Virus record (IMG/VR): IMGVR_UViG_3300021357_000004
Location: 1-40,674 of that record
Source of the DNA: a virus
DNA: 40,674 nucleotides
Reading direction: 5' to 3' (one strand)
The position numbers and the translations under genes were made by a program. Of the stretch, positions 26,558 through 35,259 are shown piece after piece. Numbering within the stretch: position 1 is the stretch's first letter; every line of letters starts with the position of its first letter. Below the pieces are notes generated by a model that saw only the letters and a program-made list of their open reading frames with translations, was not told where the DNA came from and did not search any database.

Positions 26558-26716
26558 CTACTTTAACAGCTCCTTCTCCAACTCCTCAATGCGCTCATGC
26601 GCGGCCTGCAATTCCCGCGATACTGCTACCAACTGTAACTGCAACTGCGCGACCGGATTCATCTGCAACACCTTGTTCACATCGTCCAGCGTGGGCTTTA
26701 CGATTTGTTCAGCCAT
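26558..26716 (-). CDS. Small coiled-coil protein
   Basis: A 52-residue protein, ATG at 26714-26716 behind a GGAGAAGC site. The sequence is a short head (AEQIVKPTLDDVNKVLQMNP) and a heptad helix (LQLQLVAVSRELQAAHERIE, then ELEKELLK), predicted as a coiled coil and so probably oligomeric. It lies between two virion genes. A chaperone or minor virion role is possible. Many phages have such a short acidic coil, often with no assigned function. Confidence 0.6.
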   Translation of the reverse strand: MAEQIVKPTLDDVNKVLQMNPVAQLQLQLVAVSRELQAAHERIEELEKELLK

Positions 26717-26725
26717 GCTTCTCCT

Positions 26726-27379
26726 TTATAATGGGGTAGTGCAGACTGTAACACTCACCCCAATTAAGGGGGTAGTGCCCGCAGCAGCGTCACCCATTAC
26801 TGCTACCCACCAGCCTGGTGCAATCACTAGCTTCCCGTCCACTGGGTCGTGGACCACGGTAGGTCCAATACCAGCGGTAGTTGCGAGGGAAGCATCAAGT
26901 CCGGCAAACATCCGCCATATAACCGGGTCGGTGGCCCCAACGGTGGCGGTATAGACGGCTCTTATGTTGCCTGGGCGACCGTTGCTATTCATGTAGCCAG
27001 GGGTGTAGAGAAGGTCGGTGCCGGTAGGAAAGGTGTCGGAGGTATTTGGTGCGCGAACCCAATAAACGGGTCCCGCACCGAGCGTGCCGCTCTCGTAAAC
27101 GAGGCGTGCGTCAATGATGGACACATCCTCGTTCGAGGTACTCAAGTTCCCAATTACCAACAGCGCCGCGGTGCCTGCCACATCCGTGCCAGGAGCAATC
27201 CCCTCGTCGGGCGTGGCGTAGTGGTGGATGCGGCCATCCTTTGCCAACTGGTAGAAGTCTGGGTACAGCTTGGAAGTTATCAGTTGCCCGCCACGGCCCG
27301 CGCGCAATAGCACTTCCTGGTCGCCCGCATACTCCTTCTTTCCAACGAATCCGCGGAGTGTGGCTAGAAATTCAGGCAT
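26726..27379 (-). CDS. Virion protein of unknown role
   Basis: A 217-residue beta-rich protein. It begins FLATLRGFVGKKEYAGDQEV and LLRAGRGGQLITSKLYPDFY, a helical-to-strand head seen in phage neck or decoration proteins, followed by an Ala/Thr/Gly-rich beta sandwich (LLVIGNLSTSNEDVSIIDARLVYESG) with no Cys until the end. Codon use matches the coat and portal genes. It is probably a structural component. The layout with 27997 and 29040 (three beta-rich proteins with similar Ala/Thr-rich style) suggests related decoration or fibre-base proteins. Confidence 0.6.
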   Translation of the reverse strand: MPEFLATLRGFVGKKEYAGDQEVLLRAGRGGQLITSKLYPDFYQLAKDGRIHHYATPDEGIAPGTDVAGTAALLVIGNLSTSNEDVSIIDARLVYESGTLGAGPVYWVRAPNTSDTFPTGTDLLYTPGYMNSNGRPGNIRAVYTATVGATDPVIWRMFAGLDASLATTAGIGPTVVHDPVDGKLVIAPGWWVAVMGDAAAGTTPLIGVSVTVCTTPL

Positions 27380-27381
27380 GT

Positions 27382-27477
27382 CTACTTTTTCCTCCCGCCC
27401 ATACTGGGCTTTTTCTTAGGCATCTCCGGTGGCGGCAGATTGCCGTGCGGCTTGGCCTTAGTGCCGTGCTTGGGCAT
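27382..27477 (-). CDS. Small Pro/Lys-rich protein
   Basis: A 31-residue peptide starting at ATG 27477, overlapping the end of the upstream gene by 20 bp. It is basic and Pro-rich (PKHGTKAKPHGNLPPPEMPK, then KKPSMGGRKK). A longer frame in this phase exists upstream but lies inside the neighbouring gene. Such short basic tails are found among minor virion or DNA-binding proteins. The ribosome site is weak, so confidence is low to moderate. Confidence 0.4.
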   Translation of the reverse strand: MPKHGTKAKPHGNLPPPEMPKKKPSMGGRKK

Positions 27478-27997
27478 CTCTTGCTCTCTCTTCCGCGTCG
27501 AGGCGCTCGAAGTTGGCGATTGCATCCTCTCTCCGCCACCCAGTCTTTTCCAATCTATACAGCAGGGCGCGCCGTACTTCCCACTTATTCGGCTGGTAGG
27601 TCTCTCGGCCCTGACCGGCGGGCACTTTGCGTGGGCGCAAATGCTGCTTGAAACGGTATTCCTCGCGTATCTCAACAAGCGGACGGTTTTGCTCACTCGC
27701 CAGTTGGCGATACCAAATATCGAGTGGCATGTCCATTTCCTCGGAATCCCAAGGTTGAGCCCCCATGACTGGCTCAATTCGATTGCGGTCCCAGTAGCCG
27801 TCTACTTCTTGCACGAACTGGGGGTAATCTTTGGCTAACTCGTCCCAGATGCAACATAGCCGCACTTGGAGTGATTTGCCAATATACGGATTGCCCCACT
27901 CCCCAATGCGCTGGAAGGTGCAATCGCACTTATCATCGCCCACCAACCACTGGTCGGGGGCCATTTCTAGCGCCAATGCTTTTTCAAAAACACCCAT
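27458..27997 (-). CDS. Hypothetical protein in the virion operon
   Basis: A 179-residue, highly charged, helical protein. It opens FEKALALEMAPDQWLVGDD and has WGNPYIGKSLQVRLCCIWDELAKDYPQF, followed by a basic region (EEYRFKQHLRPRKVPAGQGR) and a C-terminal acidic-basic helix (AIANFERLDAEERARDAQ). It looks less like a beta-rich virion component and more like an assembly factor or adaptor. The start shares a base with the upstream stop (TAATG). Not recognised. Confidence 0.6.
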   Translation of the reverse strand: MGVFEKALALEMAPDQWLVGDDKCDCTFQRIGEWGNPYIGKSLQVRLCCIWDELAKDYPQFVQEVDGYWDRNRIEPVMGAQPWDSEEMDMPLDIWYRQLASEQNRPLVEIREEYRFKQHLRPRKVPAGQGRETYQPNKWEVRRALLYRLEKTGWRREDAIANFERLDAEERARDAQARH

Positions 27998-28740
27998 TAC
28001 GTCTCGATGTTGCTGGCAGTGCCCGCGGCGATAACCTTTCGCATGACCGTACCATCAGTGGAAATGGCACCTCCAGTTGTAATTGCCCCCACCGCTTCGG
28101 TGCCCTGTTGGAACACGACTGAGGCTGTAGGCTGGGTGGTAGCAAAGGTGTTCGTGTTGTTGACCTGGAAGTTAGAATCCGCACGAATCTGCCCGCTCGA
28201 CCATACGCCGTAAGTACGAGTGAAAGTCATGTTCGTGCTGGCTACCGGAATTACCACCCGGATTCCCGCCACGTCGGTAAGCGTGATAGCGTTTGTTCCG
28301 GTGAGCGTTCGCGCTCCCACGAACACAACCGCCCCTACCGCCTTAGTCGCGGCAGCGCCGGTATCGTTGAGCGTGCCCGCGGGTATGTGAACTTGCGCGC
28401 CAACGGCAGTGACCAGCGTGCGGCCCGTGAGGTTGGATAGCGTGAACGCCGCGCCCGACACCACCGACGCGCCATGTGACTCAGAATCAGCCCCCGCATC
28501 TATCACTAGCAGGCTGGTGTTGTTGGCGCCCTCCATACGGAAATCACGGTCCACGCCGCCCTCATTATATATCGTGCCCGCGATCGCAATGTCGAAGATG
28601 TCAATGGGGGTGTTGGAGGTAGCGGAGGTGGGCGCTTGAATCCGCAATATGTTGGCGGATGTATCGTACCACATCTCGGCAAACTCCTCTAGCGTGCCGA
28701 AGCGTACAACCTCGCCGTCCCCAAATACGCGTGTGGTCAT
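27997..28740 (-). CDS. Fibre- or decoration-like virion protein
   Basis: A 247-residue protein. The head (VVRFGTLEEFAEMWYDTSAN-ILRIQ) is a pattern found at the attachment end of fibre proteins whose genomic text reads as a measured object (D-TSANILRI). The body is Ala/Thr/Gly-rich beta (GRTLVTAVGAQVHIPAGTLND, FVGARTLTGTNAITLTDVAG). The end has NFQVNNTNTFATTQPTASVV. It probably forms a trimeric fibre or spike. Receptor is unknown. Confidence 0.55.
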   Translation of the reverse strand: MTTRVFGDGEVVRFGTLEEFAEMWYDTSANILRIQAPTSATSNTPIDIFDIAIAGTIYNEGGVDRDFRMEGANNTSLLVIDAGADSESHGASVVSGAAFTLSNLTGRTLVTAVGAQVHIPAGTLNDTGAAATKAVGAVVFVGARTLTGTNAITLTDVAGIRVVIPVASTNMTFTRTYGVWSSGQIRADSNFQVNNTNTFATTQPTASVVFQQGTEAVGAITTGGAISTDGTVMRKVIAAGTASNIET

Positions 28741-29039
28741 TTCTTGCCTCCCAACCAGTAGCGGCCATGCCCCACTTGCCGGGCTCTCCGCTTGCTGGCC
28801 TCGATTGCCCGCAGGTGCGGGCCGAACTCGTGCTGTTGTGAGCGCGGCATGGTCTGGTGGTTAGCCTTGCCCGCTAGATAGTCTCGAAACATCTCCCGGC
28901 CTTCCTCCACCAAGTCCTCAATCTCGGCAGGCTCCATCATTGGCGCCTGTGGGAGAAAGAGCATCCGCACCGTGGCAGTGCGGGCATTAGTCATCCGATA
29001 CTGAATCGGGCTCACCCACACCCCCACAATCTCCTCCAT
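28737..29039 (-). CDS. Small virion-operon protein
   Basis: A 100-residue protein, ATGA overlap with the downstream gene. It has a beta head (IVGVWVSPIQYRMTNARTAT and VRMLFLPQAPMM), an acidic helix (EPAEIEDLVEEGREMFRDYL) and a basic tail (EASKRRARQVGHGRYWLGGKK). The charge split suggests a protein that bridges partners. Not recognised. Confidence 0.55.
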   Translation of the reverse strand: MEEIVGVWVSPIQYRMTNARTATVRMLFLPQAPMMEPAEIEDLVEEGREMFRDYLAGKANHQTMPRSQQHEFGPHLRAIEASKRRARQVGHGRYWLGGKK

Positions 29040-29777
29040 CTATTCAATCGTCAGGAATAAGAGTTGGTAGTCCGTAGTGACTGACACCACGTTCGTCACC
29101 TTGCCCACAATATCCGACTCTACGGTGCCCCCGTAGTTGGAGGGAGTGACTGCGCCCGCTGTGGTCGTGCTGGGAGAAGCGGTCTCACCAATGACTAGCG
29201 TGCCCTCCACGAGCACTGAGCACATCCCATGTACTTGCGCCCAGAAGTAGCTATTGTCCGCGACTTCCGTTGGCGCAACGCCCGCGGACATGCCCACGGT
29301 CGTGGTCGCGTGCGTGGCTACATCCTTCCAAGGATTCTCAGTCAGTCCGGCTAGCGAGGTAGCGGTTGTGAGCGCCTCCCGCACATCGTCGCCCTGGCGC
29401 AGCGTCACGACCAGCGTGGCCGAGGCAGCCGCGACGGGGTTAGAGCGGATGCGGTAGATATGGCCCTCGCCCGCACCGTCGTTGATGTGAATGAAGCCAT
29501 CCTCGTACTGGTCGAGCGTGGCGGCGCCAGCCTCTAGCGTAACTGAAATCGTCTGCGCGCCCACAGCCGCAGCCGTCTGTACGGCCAGGTCCATGTCGTG
29601 TGTGGTAGTAGGCGCTTTCTGTTGCAACAGGTTGCCCGCACCCAGCGCGCCATCGCTAAACGCCCACCTGAACCAGCGACCATCCGGCGTGACGCCAAGC
29701 GTGCCCAGTGAATGTTCCCGCCTGGTGGTAGTGACGATTTTCTCCTGCCCCCAAGGGATTGATACGATATTGTCCAT
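29040..29777 (-). CDS. Probable head decoration or structural protein
   Basis: A 245-residue beta-rich protein two genes after the coat protein. The text GFIHINDGAGEGHIYRIRSN, then VTLRQGDDVREALTTATSLAG-LTENPWKDV and NSYFWAQVHGMCSVLVEGTL follows a pattern I know from virion proteins of environmental phages, in which a small beta barrel carries pairs of surface loops. It has no enzyme motif. A capsid cement or vertex role is the most likely reading. Confidence 0.6.
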   Translation of the reverse strand: MDNIVSIPWGQEKIVTTTRREHSLGTLGVTPDGRWFRWAFSDGALGAGNLLQQKAPTTTHDMDLAVQTAAAVGAQTISVTLEAGAATLDQYEDGFIHINDGAGEGHIYRIRSNPVAAASATLVVTLRQGDDVREALTTATSLAGLTENPWKDVATHATTTVGMSAGVAPTEVADNSYFWAQVHGMCSVLVEGTLVIGETASPSTTTAGAVTPSNYGGTVESDIVGKVTNVVSVTTDYQLLFLTIE

Positions 29778-30037
29778 TAGTCCCCCTTAATGAGTACCGG
29801 CAGGGCCGGTGTTTCCAGTTGTACCGGCAGCGTGTAGTCGGGTGGGGCCGGTTTCCAGCCCCTATCGCTAAACCGCTTGTAGTGGTACGCGTCTACAGGC
29901 AGCACGCCAACGAGCGTCCCGTCCGCGCGCAACCAGGGGCGCTTGGGCTGTAAGCGCAGAATGTAGTCGCTCTCATAGCCCGCGGCACCAAGCAGGGCGC
30001 GTTCCTCTTGCATGGTCTTGCCATACTGCTCAGGCAT
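29777..30037 (-). CDS. Small protein downstream of the coat gene
   Basis: An 86-residue protein. ATG at 30035-30037 is six bases after AAGGAG; a TTG three bases earlier is the alternative. The N-terminal half (YGKTMQEERALLGAAGYESDY) is helical, the middle basic (LQPKRPWLRADGTLVG), the end Pro-rich (WKPAPPDYTLPVQLETPALP). Its place immediately after the coat protein suggests a head-completion or decoration role. Not recognised. Confidence 0.55.
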   Translation of the reverse strand: MPEQYGKTMQEERALLGAAGYESDYILRLQPKRPWLRADGTLVGVLPVDAYHYKRFSDRGWKPAPPDYTLPVQLETPALPVLIKGD

Positions 30038-30047
30038 CAATCACTCC

Positions 30048-30929
30048 TTACGCCACGACTGGGTTGATTGCATCAAAAGTGCAAGGCGCGCCCTTGGTGT
30101 CGTCAATCTCGAACGCGATGTACTCGCTCACAAAGCCGAGCTCCCACGCGCGTCGGCGCTTGCGCTCCTCACGGTAGCTGGTAGGCGCGGCCTCCTTGAG
30201 AATCCCCATCGCGCTCTTGTCAAAGATAGCGCCGATGGCATCATCGCTACTATCACGCGTGATGTCGCCGGTCTGGAAGAAGGGGACGGTGCCAATCATA
30301 AACCCGGTCCAATAGCCCCTATCGAGCACGTCCTTGGAAAAACCCTCTGGGATGGGGCGTATCTGACCAGAGCCGATAGTGGAAAGGTCCCGGCCCAGGC
30401 GTAGGATGGCGTTGGGGTGTTGTACGAACACCAACTCGTTACCGTACTTGTTCGTTTGCGCCACGGCGATGATGCTGCTGGCGTTGGCCGCGGAAAGGGG
30501 GGCTCCCGCCAGGCCCAAGTCCGTGCCCCCATTCAAGGCGGTGAACAGGCCCAAAATGTCCGTGTTCTCCAGCCTCGCCTGGGCATCGCCAAACTGCTTG
30601 GCTACCACCTGAAACAGATTGCCCGCACTCGCGGCGGTGCGCCGTAATAGCCGGGTGGACAAGACTACATACCCCCCAACCTCGTTCGCCTGGACGGAAA
30701 TAGTGCTCAACCCTATATCCTGCTCGTTCGACATTTCCTCGCCCTCGTTGAGCGCACGCATGTTGACCTGGCCTACCTTGGGGAAGATGCCGGTATCCTC
30801 GCCCTTTTTAAGCATGTGCTTCTCGACGAGCTCCGCCATTACAGCATTATGCTCGTTGGTGTATCGGATTTGACTAATCATCTCCTTGGCTATATTCGCC
30901 AAGCTACCTGTAGTTGAGATTTGCGGCAT
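30048..30929 (-). CDS. Major coat protein (probable HK97 fold)
   Basis: A 293-residue protein directly after the scaffold. The sequence has a helical N-terminal arm (ANIAKEMISQIRYTNEHNAV), an extended loop region (GIFPKVGQVNMRALNEGEEM), a strand-helix spine (VGGYVVLSTRLLRR and LFQVVAKQFGDAQARLENTD) and a late AWELGFVSEYIAFEID, as expected for HK97-fold coat proteins of about 300 residues. Order, size and preceding scaffold support the call. The specific family (N4 gp56-like or other) cannot be decided by eye. Confidence 0.75.
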   Translation of the reverse strand: MPQISTTGSLANIAKEMISQIRYTNEHNAVMAELVEKHMLKKGEDTGIFPKVGQVNMRALNEGEEMSNEQDIGLSTISVQANEVGGYVVLSTRLLRRTAASAGNLFQVVAKQFGDAQARLENTDILGLFTALNGGTDLGLAGAPLSAANASSIIAVAQTNKYGNELVFVQHPNAILRLGRDLSTIGSGQIRPIPEGFSKDVLDRGYWTGFMIGTVPFFQTGDITRDSSDDAIGAIFDKSAMGILKEAAPTSYREERKRRRAWELGFVSEYIAFEIDDTKGAPCTFDAINPVVA

Positions 30930-30941
30930 TTTCCCTCCCTA

Positions 30942-31622
30942 TTAGATGGGTCTCCACCCATGCAGTGCTTCAAACTCCGTGGCGTTTAGCGCCTTGCCCT
31001 TCCCCTGTGTGTAATCGTTGCGCTTTGCTTGTACCGCGCCCACACTAGCGCCTGAGCCCCCATCAAACCGCTGGACAGGCGCTTTGGGCGTTTCCACTTT
31101 TGCCTTCAACCCCACAAGCTCTTTCGCCTGCGCGCCATAAACCGTGGCGGCAGCACGCATGGAGGCCGGGTCGGTAAAGCCCGCTAACATCTGTGCGGGC
31201 ACGCCGTGCTCCCGGCTTAAATCCCGAATTAGCGCCTGCTTTACGCTCTCATTGGCCTGGTTTAGCGCCTCGTCGCGCTGGAAGTTGGCCCAATACTCGC
31301 GCGCGGCGGTCTCCGCCTGCTGTTGGGCCGCGGGAGCGTCCATGCCCTGTGCGATTAAGGACTGTCGAAATTCATGTGCGGCCTGTGTGATTGAGAGTTT
31401 TACTTGTTCAGCGCGCAATTCGGCGCGCGCGCTCGCTAGCGGGTCTACAGCGGGAGCAACGGGCGCGCTAAGGACGGGTGCCGCGACTGCTTGTACCGGG
31501 GGGGGTGCCGCGGCTGGGGCTGCGGGCGGTGCCGTTACCTCCGGCTCTCCCGCGGGCTCCGGCGCCCACCCCAATTCTTGCTCTATCTGCTGGTCTGTCT
31601 GTTGACTCTCTACGTCAGGCAC
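30942..31622 (-). CDS. Scaffold protein
   Basis: A 226-residue protein between the ejection protein and the coat gene. It has an acidic N-terminus (DVESQQTDQQIEQELGW), an Ala/Pro-rich flexible linker (residues about 20-60), a long Ala/Gln/Glu coiled helix (ELRAEQVKLSITQAAHEFRQ and EYWANFQRDEALNQANESVK) and a basic C-terminal stretch ending with an aromatic GWRPI. This is the classic layout of phage capsid scaffolds, whose C-terminal basic helix binds the coat protein. It has its own promoter upstream (31653-31681). Confidence 0.75.
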   Translation of the reverse strand: MPDVESQQTDQQIEQELGWAPEPAGEPEVTAPPAAPAAAPPPVQAVAAPVLSAPVAPAVDPLASARAELRAEQVKLSITQAAHEFRQSLIAQGMDAPAAQQQAETAAREYWANFQRDEALNQANESVKQALIRDLSREHGVPAQMLAGFTDPASMRAAATVYGAQAKELVGLKAKVETPKAPVQRFDGGSGASVGAVQAKRNDYTQGKGKALNATEFEALHGWRPI

Positions 31623-31652
31623 AAACCCTCCCCAATACTAGGTCTATCTTGT

Positions 31653-31681
31653 ACTTTACCACACTTTCACTCTCCTGTCAA
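31653..31681 (-). promoter_or_regulatory. Sigma70-like promoter for scaffold and coat genes
   Basis: Read on the - strand, TTGACA (31681-31676) is followed after 17 bases by TAAAGT (31658-31653), and a TACAAG lies just beyond. The -35 is perfect and the spacing ideal; the -10 matches four of six. It lies in a 59-bp gap between the 787-residue gene and the scaffold gene, the only real gap in the head genes, so it probably boosts expression of scaffold and coat protein, which are needed in large amounts. Confidence 0.6.
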
Positions 31682-34045
31682 CTAATTAATTTTCGGCATC
31701 CACTTGGGCCTGGGCCGCTTCTCCCAGGGGTAATAGAACAAGCGTTCGTCTGCTGGGTCGTGGGCGCGTTCCCACGCCTTCTTAAAATTCTTCTTCCCTG
31801 TCTCATTCGCGTCGGCTAACCGCCCGCGCCCACCCATAGCCGTCCAGAATTTCTCTTTCGCCGTATTAAACGTCTGCGTGCCCACACCAAGCACGCCGGG
31901 TGTTGCGCGTGCCTCGCCCCGCCAACCCTCTAGTTCGGCGGCGTTCGCCACGTCCTGCCAGAACAGTGGGATTAAGCGGTCGAGTGCTTCCTTCTTCACG
32001 CCACTCGCGCTCGCAACCATTCGCTCGCCAATGAAATTCTCTGGCCGCTTGCCCTCTCCCAGTGGTAAGAGGTCGCGCGTCAAGCCCCCCAGCGGGGACA
32101 ATTTCGTTGACAAGAAGCCCCCCACTATGCGCGCGCGTCCCGGCTTGGTGGTGTCCCCAAGGCTTATATCAGTTTGGGCATTCATAATGCCGCCCGCCAC
32201 CAAGCGCGCAATAGGCTGGTAGCCTGCCCAAATGTTGAAGCGTTGGTTGCCAATTCGCACTTTACCAAAGTCGGACGAAAATGGGTTCGCGCTCACTTCC
32301 GCTGCCCCCGACGCATGGAGCATGGTGAGAATGGAAGTGCCCAAGCCCACACTCCCTACCAGGTCACGCGCAATTTTGGCACGCACGGGATTGGCGTATG
32401 GCAAGCCTTTCATGGGCCGTACCAGGTCGAACACAGTTTGCGGGTACGATACGAGCAAGCGCGGGGCAAAGAAGGCTAGCGATAGCACCCGGTTCAACGT
32501 ATCTCCGCTTGGCAGCGCGCCGCGCCCGGTGACATGCGTGACGAATTGCCCCCACGCACTGAGATGGTCATAACGCGTCTGCTCGGCGCTAGCCAACTGT
32601 GCCATCTCGTCCGTCCACTCCAACCCCGGCTCTCCCTCCCTCGCCAGCCGCCCCGCCTTATTCACAATCTGCCCGACCTCCACCTTCGCGCCCGCGCGCA
32701 ACGCATCCCGCCCTTCCAGGCCGAGCTTTTTCGCGCCCGTTTCGATTGCGTCCGCGCCCAAAACGCGCCCCGTTTCCTCCCATCCCTTCACAGCCTCATT
32801 GAAGGTGAGATGACGCAGTTCGTTGAGGTAGGTGACGAATATGCGGTTGGACGCGCGCACCATCGGGATGCGCTGGGCGAATTTGGATAGAAATGTTTCT
32901 TCTCCCTTCACCAACCCACCTGCAATATCGCCATGAAATAGTTTGGCGTTCATCGCCTCGTCGAACCCCGGCGACGCGCGCCGCGCTTCATCTATAGCTT
33001 GCGCGTTGTCTTCGCTAAATAGAGTACGCATCGATGCCGCGAATGCTTCACGCGCGCGCCCTGGGTGCATGACCGTGCTCACCGCCCCCTGCCTTAACAC
33101 GGCGCTATGCTCGCCCATAGTCAACGCAGCGCGTGGCACTAATCCACCCACTTCCAGCGCCGCGCCTGGAAGCCCGCGCACAATCCCGCCCGGCGTTATC
33201 CCACGCAGTTCTTCCGTCGATATAGACGGTTTCACCGCCCCCAATAGCCCACGCCCCACATCCCCCATCGACTTTGGCAGTGTCAACCCCACTGTTCCCG
33301 CCGCCCGCTCAAGCGGGCTCAACATATCGGCTAAAGGCTGGAAGCCCCCAAACTCGGCCTGCAATCGCGCGGGCTCGTCGGGGCGCGGGAAAGCCTCCTC
33401 CAACAGCGTGGGTCGTCGGGCAATCCCACCCGTGGCTACGTCCTCTCCCACCATGCGAGCTGGCATTGATTCGGCATGAAGGCCGGTTGGACGCGCGGGT
33501 GGGCGGGCTCTCCCGAGCGCACGCCCCAATCCCCGGACTCCCTTAATTCCCCCCCTAATGAGACCTATGCCTGCGATATTTAGGGGGTCGAACAAAAGTT
33601 CGCCAACGCGCGGCGCAATTCCCTCTTTCGCTTCTTGCATAGCGATTATATCGCCAAGCCCCATTTTCCCCGTCACTAGACCCCGCAATCCTGCCTGACG
33701 GTCAGTAACTAAACCGGCACCCAGTTGACCAGGACGTGCGGATAATTCGAGTGCGCGTGAAAATCGCCCTTGTGCGGGAGCGCCGCCCGACCCGAACAAG
33801 TAATCTCGCGCTTCCTCCTGTGGGGTTTTAGGGGGGAGCCCCTGCCCGCTTGGGGGAGTTTGGGTAGGCGCGAGAGGACGCGGGGGTGAGGGCGTGGGGG
33901 GCACTCCCCCTGGACCATACAGGTACTCTAACGCTTCCTGCCGTGGTGTTTTGGTGGGCACGGGCGCGGGCGCACCTGGCGTGGGTGGCAAGGGAGGTAG
34001 GCCGAGGTACTTTCTCGCCTCGTCCTGTGGCGTGTGCTGGGGCAT
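31682..34045 (-). CDS. Large internal or ejection protein with N-terminal TPxxEAxxYL repeats
   Basis: A 787-residue protein between the portal group and the scaffold. The N-terminus has three repeats, TPQDEARKYL (5-14), TPRQEALEYL (33-42) and TPQEEARDYL (74-83), each followed by a Gly/Pro-rich linker. Then come glycine-rich amphipathic stretches (residues about 120-330), a long helical middle and a hydrophobic, Gly-rich part (about 560-620). No protease or muramidase motif is visible. Size, helical make-up and place match internal virion or ejection proteins of short-tailed phages, which pass through the portal to carry DNA across the envelope. Confidence 0.6.
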   Translation of the reverse strand: MPQHTPQDEARKYLGLPPLPPTPGAPAPVPTKTPRQEALEYLYGPGGVPPTPSPPRPLAPTQTPPSGQGLPPKTPQEEARDYLFGSGGAPAQGRFSRALELSARPGQLGAGLVTDRQAGLRGLVTGKMGLGDIIAMQEAKEGIAPRVGELLFDPLNIAGIGLIRGGIKGVRGLGRALGRARPPARPTGLHAESMPARMVGEDVATGGIARRPTLLEEAFPRPDEPARLQAEFGGFQPLADMLSPLERAAGTVGLTLPKSMGDVGRGLLGAVKPSISTEELRGITPGGIVRGLPGAALEVGGLVPRAALTMGEHSAVLRQGAVSTVMHPGRAREAFAASMRTLFSEDNAQAIDEARRASPGFDEAMNAKLFHGDIAGGLVKGEETFLSKFAQRIPMVRASNRIFVTYLNELRHLTFNEAVKGWEETGRVLGADAIETGAKKLGLEGRDALRAGAKVEVGQIVNKAGRLAREGEPGLEWTDEMAQLASAEQTRYDHLSAWGQFVTHVTGRGALPSGDTLNRVLSLAFFAPRLLVSYPQTVFDLVRPMKGLPYANPVRAKIARDLVGSVGLGTSILTMLHASGAAEVSANPFSSDFGKVRIGNQRFNIWAGYQPIARLVAGGIMNAQTDISLGDTTKPGRARIVGGFLSTKLSPLGGLTRDLLPLGEGKRPENFIGERMVASASGVKKEALDRLIPLFWQDVANAAELEGWRGEARATPGVLGVGTQTFNTAKEKFWTAMGGRGRLADANETGKKNFKKAWERAHDPADERLFYYPWEKRPRPKWMPKIN

Positions 34046-34047
34046 GA

Positions 34048-34380
34048 CTAGAAGCCAAACAGAAATCTAGTCTTTGGGTTGAAGAACTGGCTACTCACGC
34101 CACGCTGAAAGCGAGGCTGCTGCTGAAATAGCCGGTTGAAATCGAAATTGCCTGAAAAATCGGCAAACGTCTGGTCAGATGCCACGCCTGTTCGCGCTGC
34201 CGCCCCCAGCGCGGCGAGATACTGGTCAAATACCGTGTCAAATTGGTTCTGGAAAAATCTCCGCCTGATTGGGGCCTTACTAAACGGCTCAGCGGCACTG
34301 AAAAAGGCCGAGCGCGGTTGGTCCTCAAGGAAGAACGCGGGAAACTCCGGGCCAGTCCCAAAGAAATCAGTCGCGGGCAT
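34048..34380 (-). CDS. Small Phe-rich virion protein
   Basis: A 110-residue protein with 21 or so Phe residues (FFGTGPEFPAFF, FFSAAEPFSKAPIRRRFFQN, FADFSGNFDFNRLFQQQPRF, then TRFLFGF). The repeated F-x-x-F pattern and terminal GF match the neighbouring 34380 product, which ends QFAGFGGF, so the two may share a docking motif. Such Phe-rich chains can pack into a portal or needle. It shares its start base with the upstream stop. Not recognised. Confidence 0.6.
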   Translation of the reverse strand: MPATDFFGTGPEFPAFFLEDQPRSAFFSAAEPFSKAPIRRRFFQNQFDTVFDQYLAALGAAARTGVASDQTFADFSGNFDFNRLFQQQPRFQRGVSSQFFNPKTRFLFGF

Positions 34381-35246
34381 TAGAAGCCTCCAAACCCGGC
34401 GAATTGTGGTAGCCTATTTTGCCCTAATTCCTGCAAGAAACCGAGGCCAGGACTTTCCTGCCTGAACCGATTGAACTGTCGCTCCAGAAATCGTGAGAGT
34501 TCATTCCTATAGCCAGTGCCCCGCCGCGCTAGCCAAGGGCCAAAGGCCGTACTAAACATTAGCTCTTGCATTTCTTGTGATGGGTCTTGCTGGAACGACT
34601 CGGCGCGAACCTTCTGTGACCCCGCCAGTCCCGTTGGGTCACCGGATGCCGCTCGGAATGCGTTCACTATATCTGTCTGGCTTGGTAATCCCCCGCCAAC
34701 AAAGTCTGCCAGTTGGAAAGAGCCCAAGTTTTCTGGGGCAATATCACGAAGGAATGGCGCCAAACGAAAGCCCGCTTTAGCTGGCTCGCCCAAAAAATTG
34801 AACGACGAGCGATTTAATAGGGTTCCCGGTTGACCAATAGAGGTGTCAAAGAGTTGTTGGAAGGCCCGCTCTGGGTCTTGTATCAGCGCGAGAAGGTCGG
34901 CCTCTCTCCTCCCCTCTGGCGTTTCTGCAAGGAGAGAGGAAGATACTGGCGCTCCACCAACGTTTGTCCCCACGAAACCTGGCGTGGCGGTGGGAATGCC
35001 GGTAGATAGGCCAAGGAAGGTCCTGGCGCCATCATTGGTGTACCCCAGTAGTTCCAATGCAGCAATCGCCGCCTCGTCGCTACTAAAATTGCCCGCTTGG
35101 AAATCCGCCAGTATGTCCGCCGCGGTCTTTGGCGCAACGTCTAGGTCATCGGCGGGCTCTACAGGTGTCCCCGTATCCCAATAAATGGTATTCTCTGATG
35201 CGTATGGGGAAACGGCGCCTGATACGTCTCCGTAGTATCCTGGCAT
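34380..35246 (-). CDS. Virion protein next to the portal
   Basis: A 288-residue protein. The N-terminal 60 residues are acidic and flexible (YDGDVSGAV-like, then PVEPADDLDVAPKTAADILA), the middle has helical repeats (SSDEAAIAALELLGYTNDGA and ETPEGRREADLLALIQDPER), and the end is Phe/Arg/Gln-rich (SRFLERQFNRFRQE, then GLGFLQELG and FAGFGGF), which resembles the 34048 product. It probably belongs with the neighbouring 787-residue protein to the ejected set or to the head-tail junction. No catalytic motif. Confidence 0.6.
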   Translation of the reverse strand: MPGYYGDVSGAVSPYASENTIYWDTGTPVEPADDLDVAPKTAADILADFQAGNFSSDEAAIAALELLGYTNDGARTFLGLSTGIPTATPGFVGTNVGGAPVSSSLLAETPEGRREADLLALIQDPERAFQQLFDTSIGQPGTLLNRSSFNFLGEPAKAGFRLAPFLRDIAPENLGSFQLADFVGGGLPSQTDIVNAFRAASGDPTGLAGSQKVRAESFQQDPSQEMQELMFSTAFGPWLARRGTGYRNELSRFLERQFNRFRQESPGLGFLQELGQNRLPQFAGFGGF

Positions 35247-35259
35247 ATCTCAATCTCCT

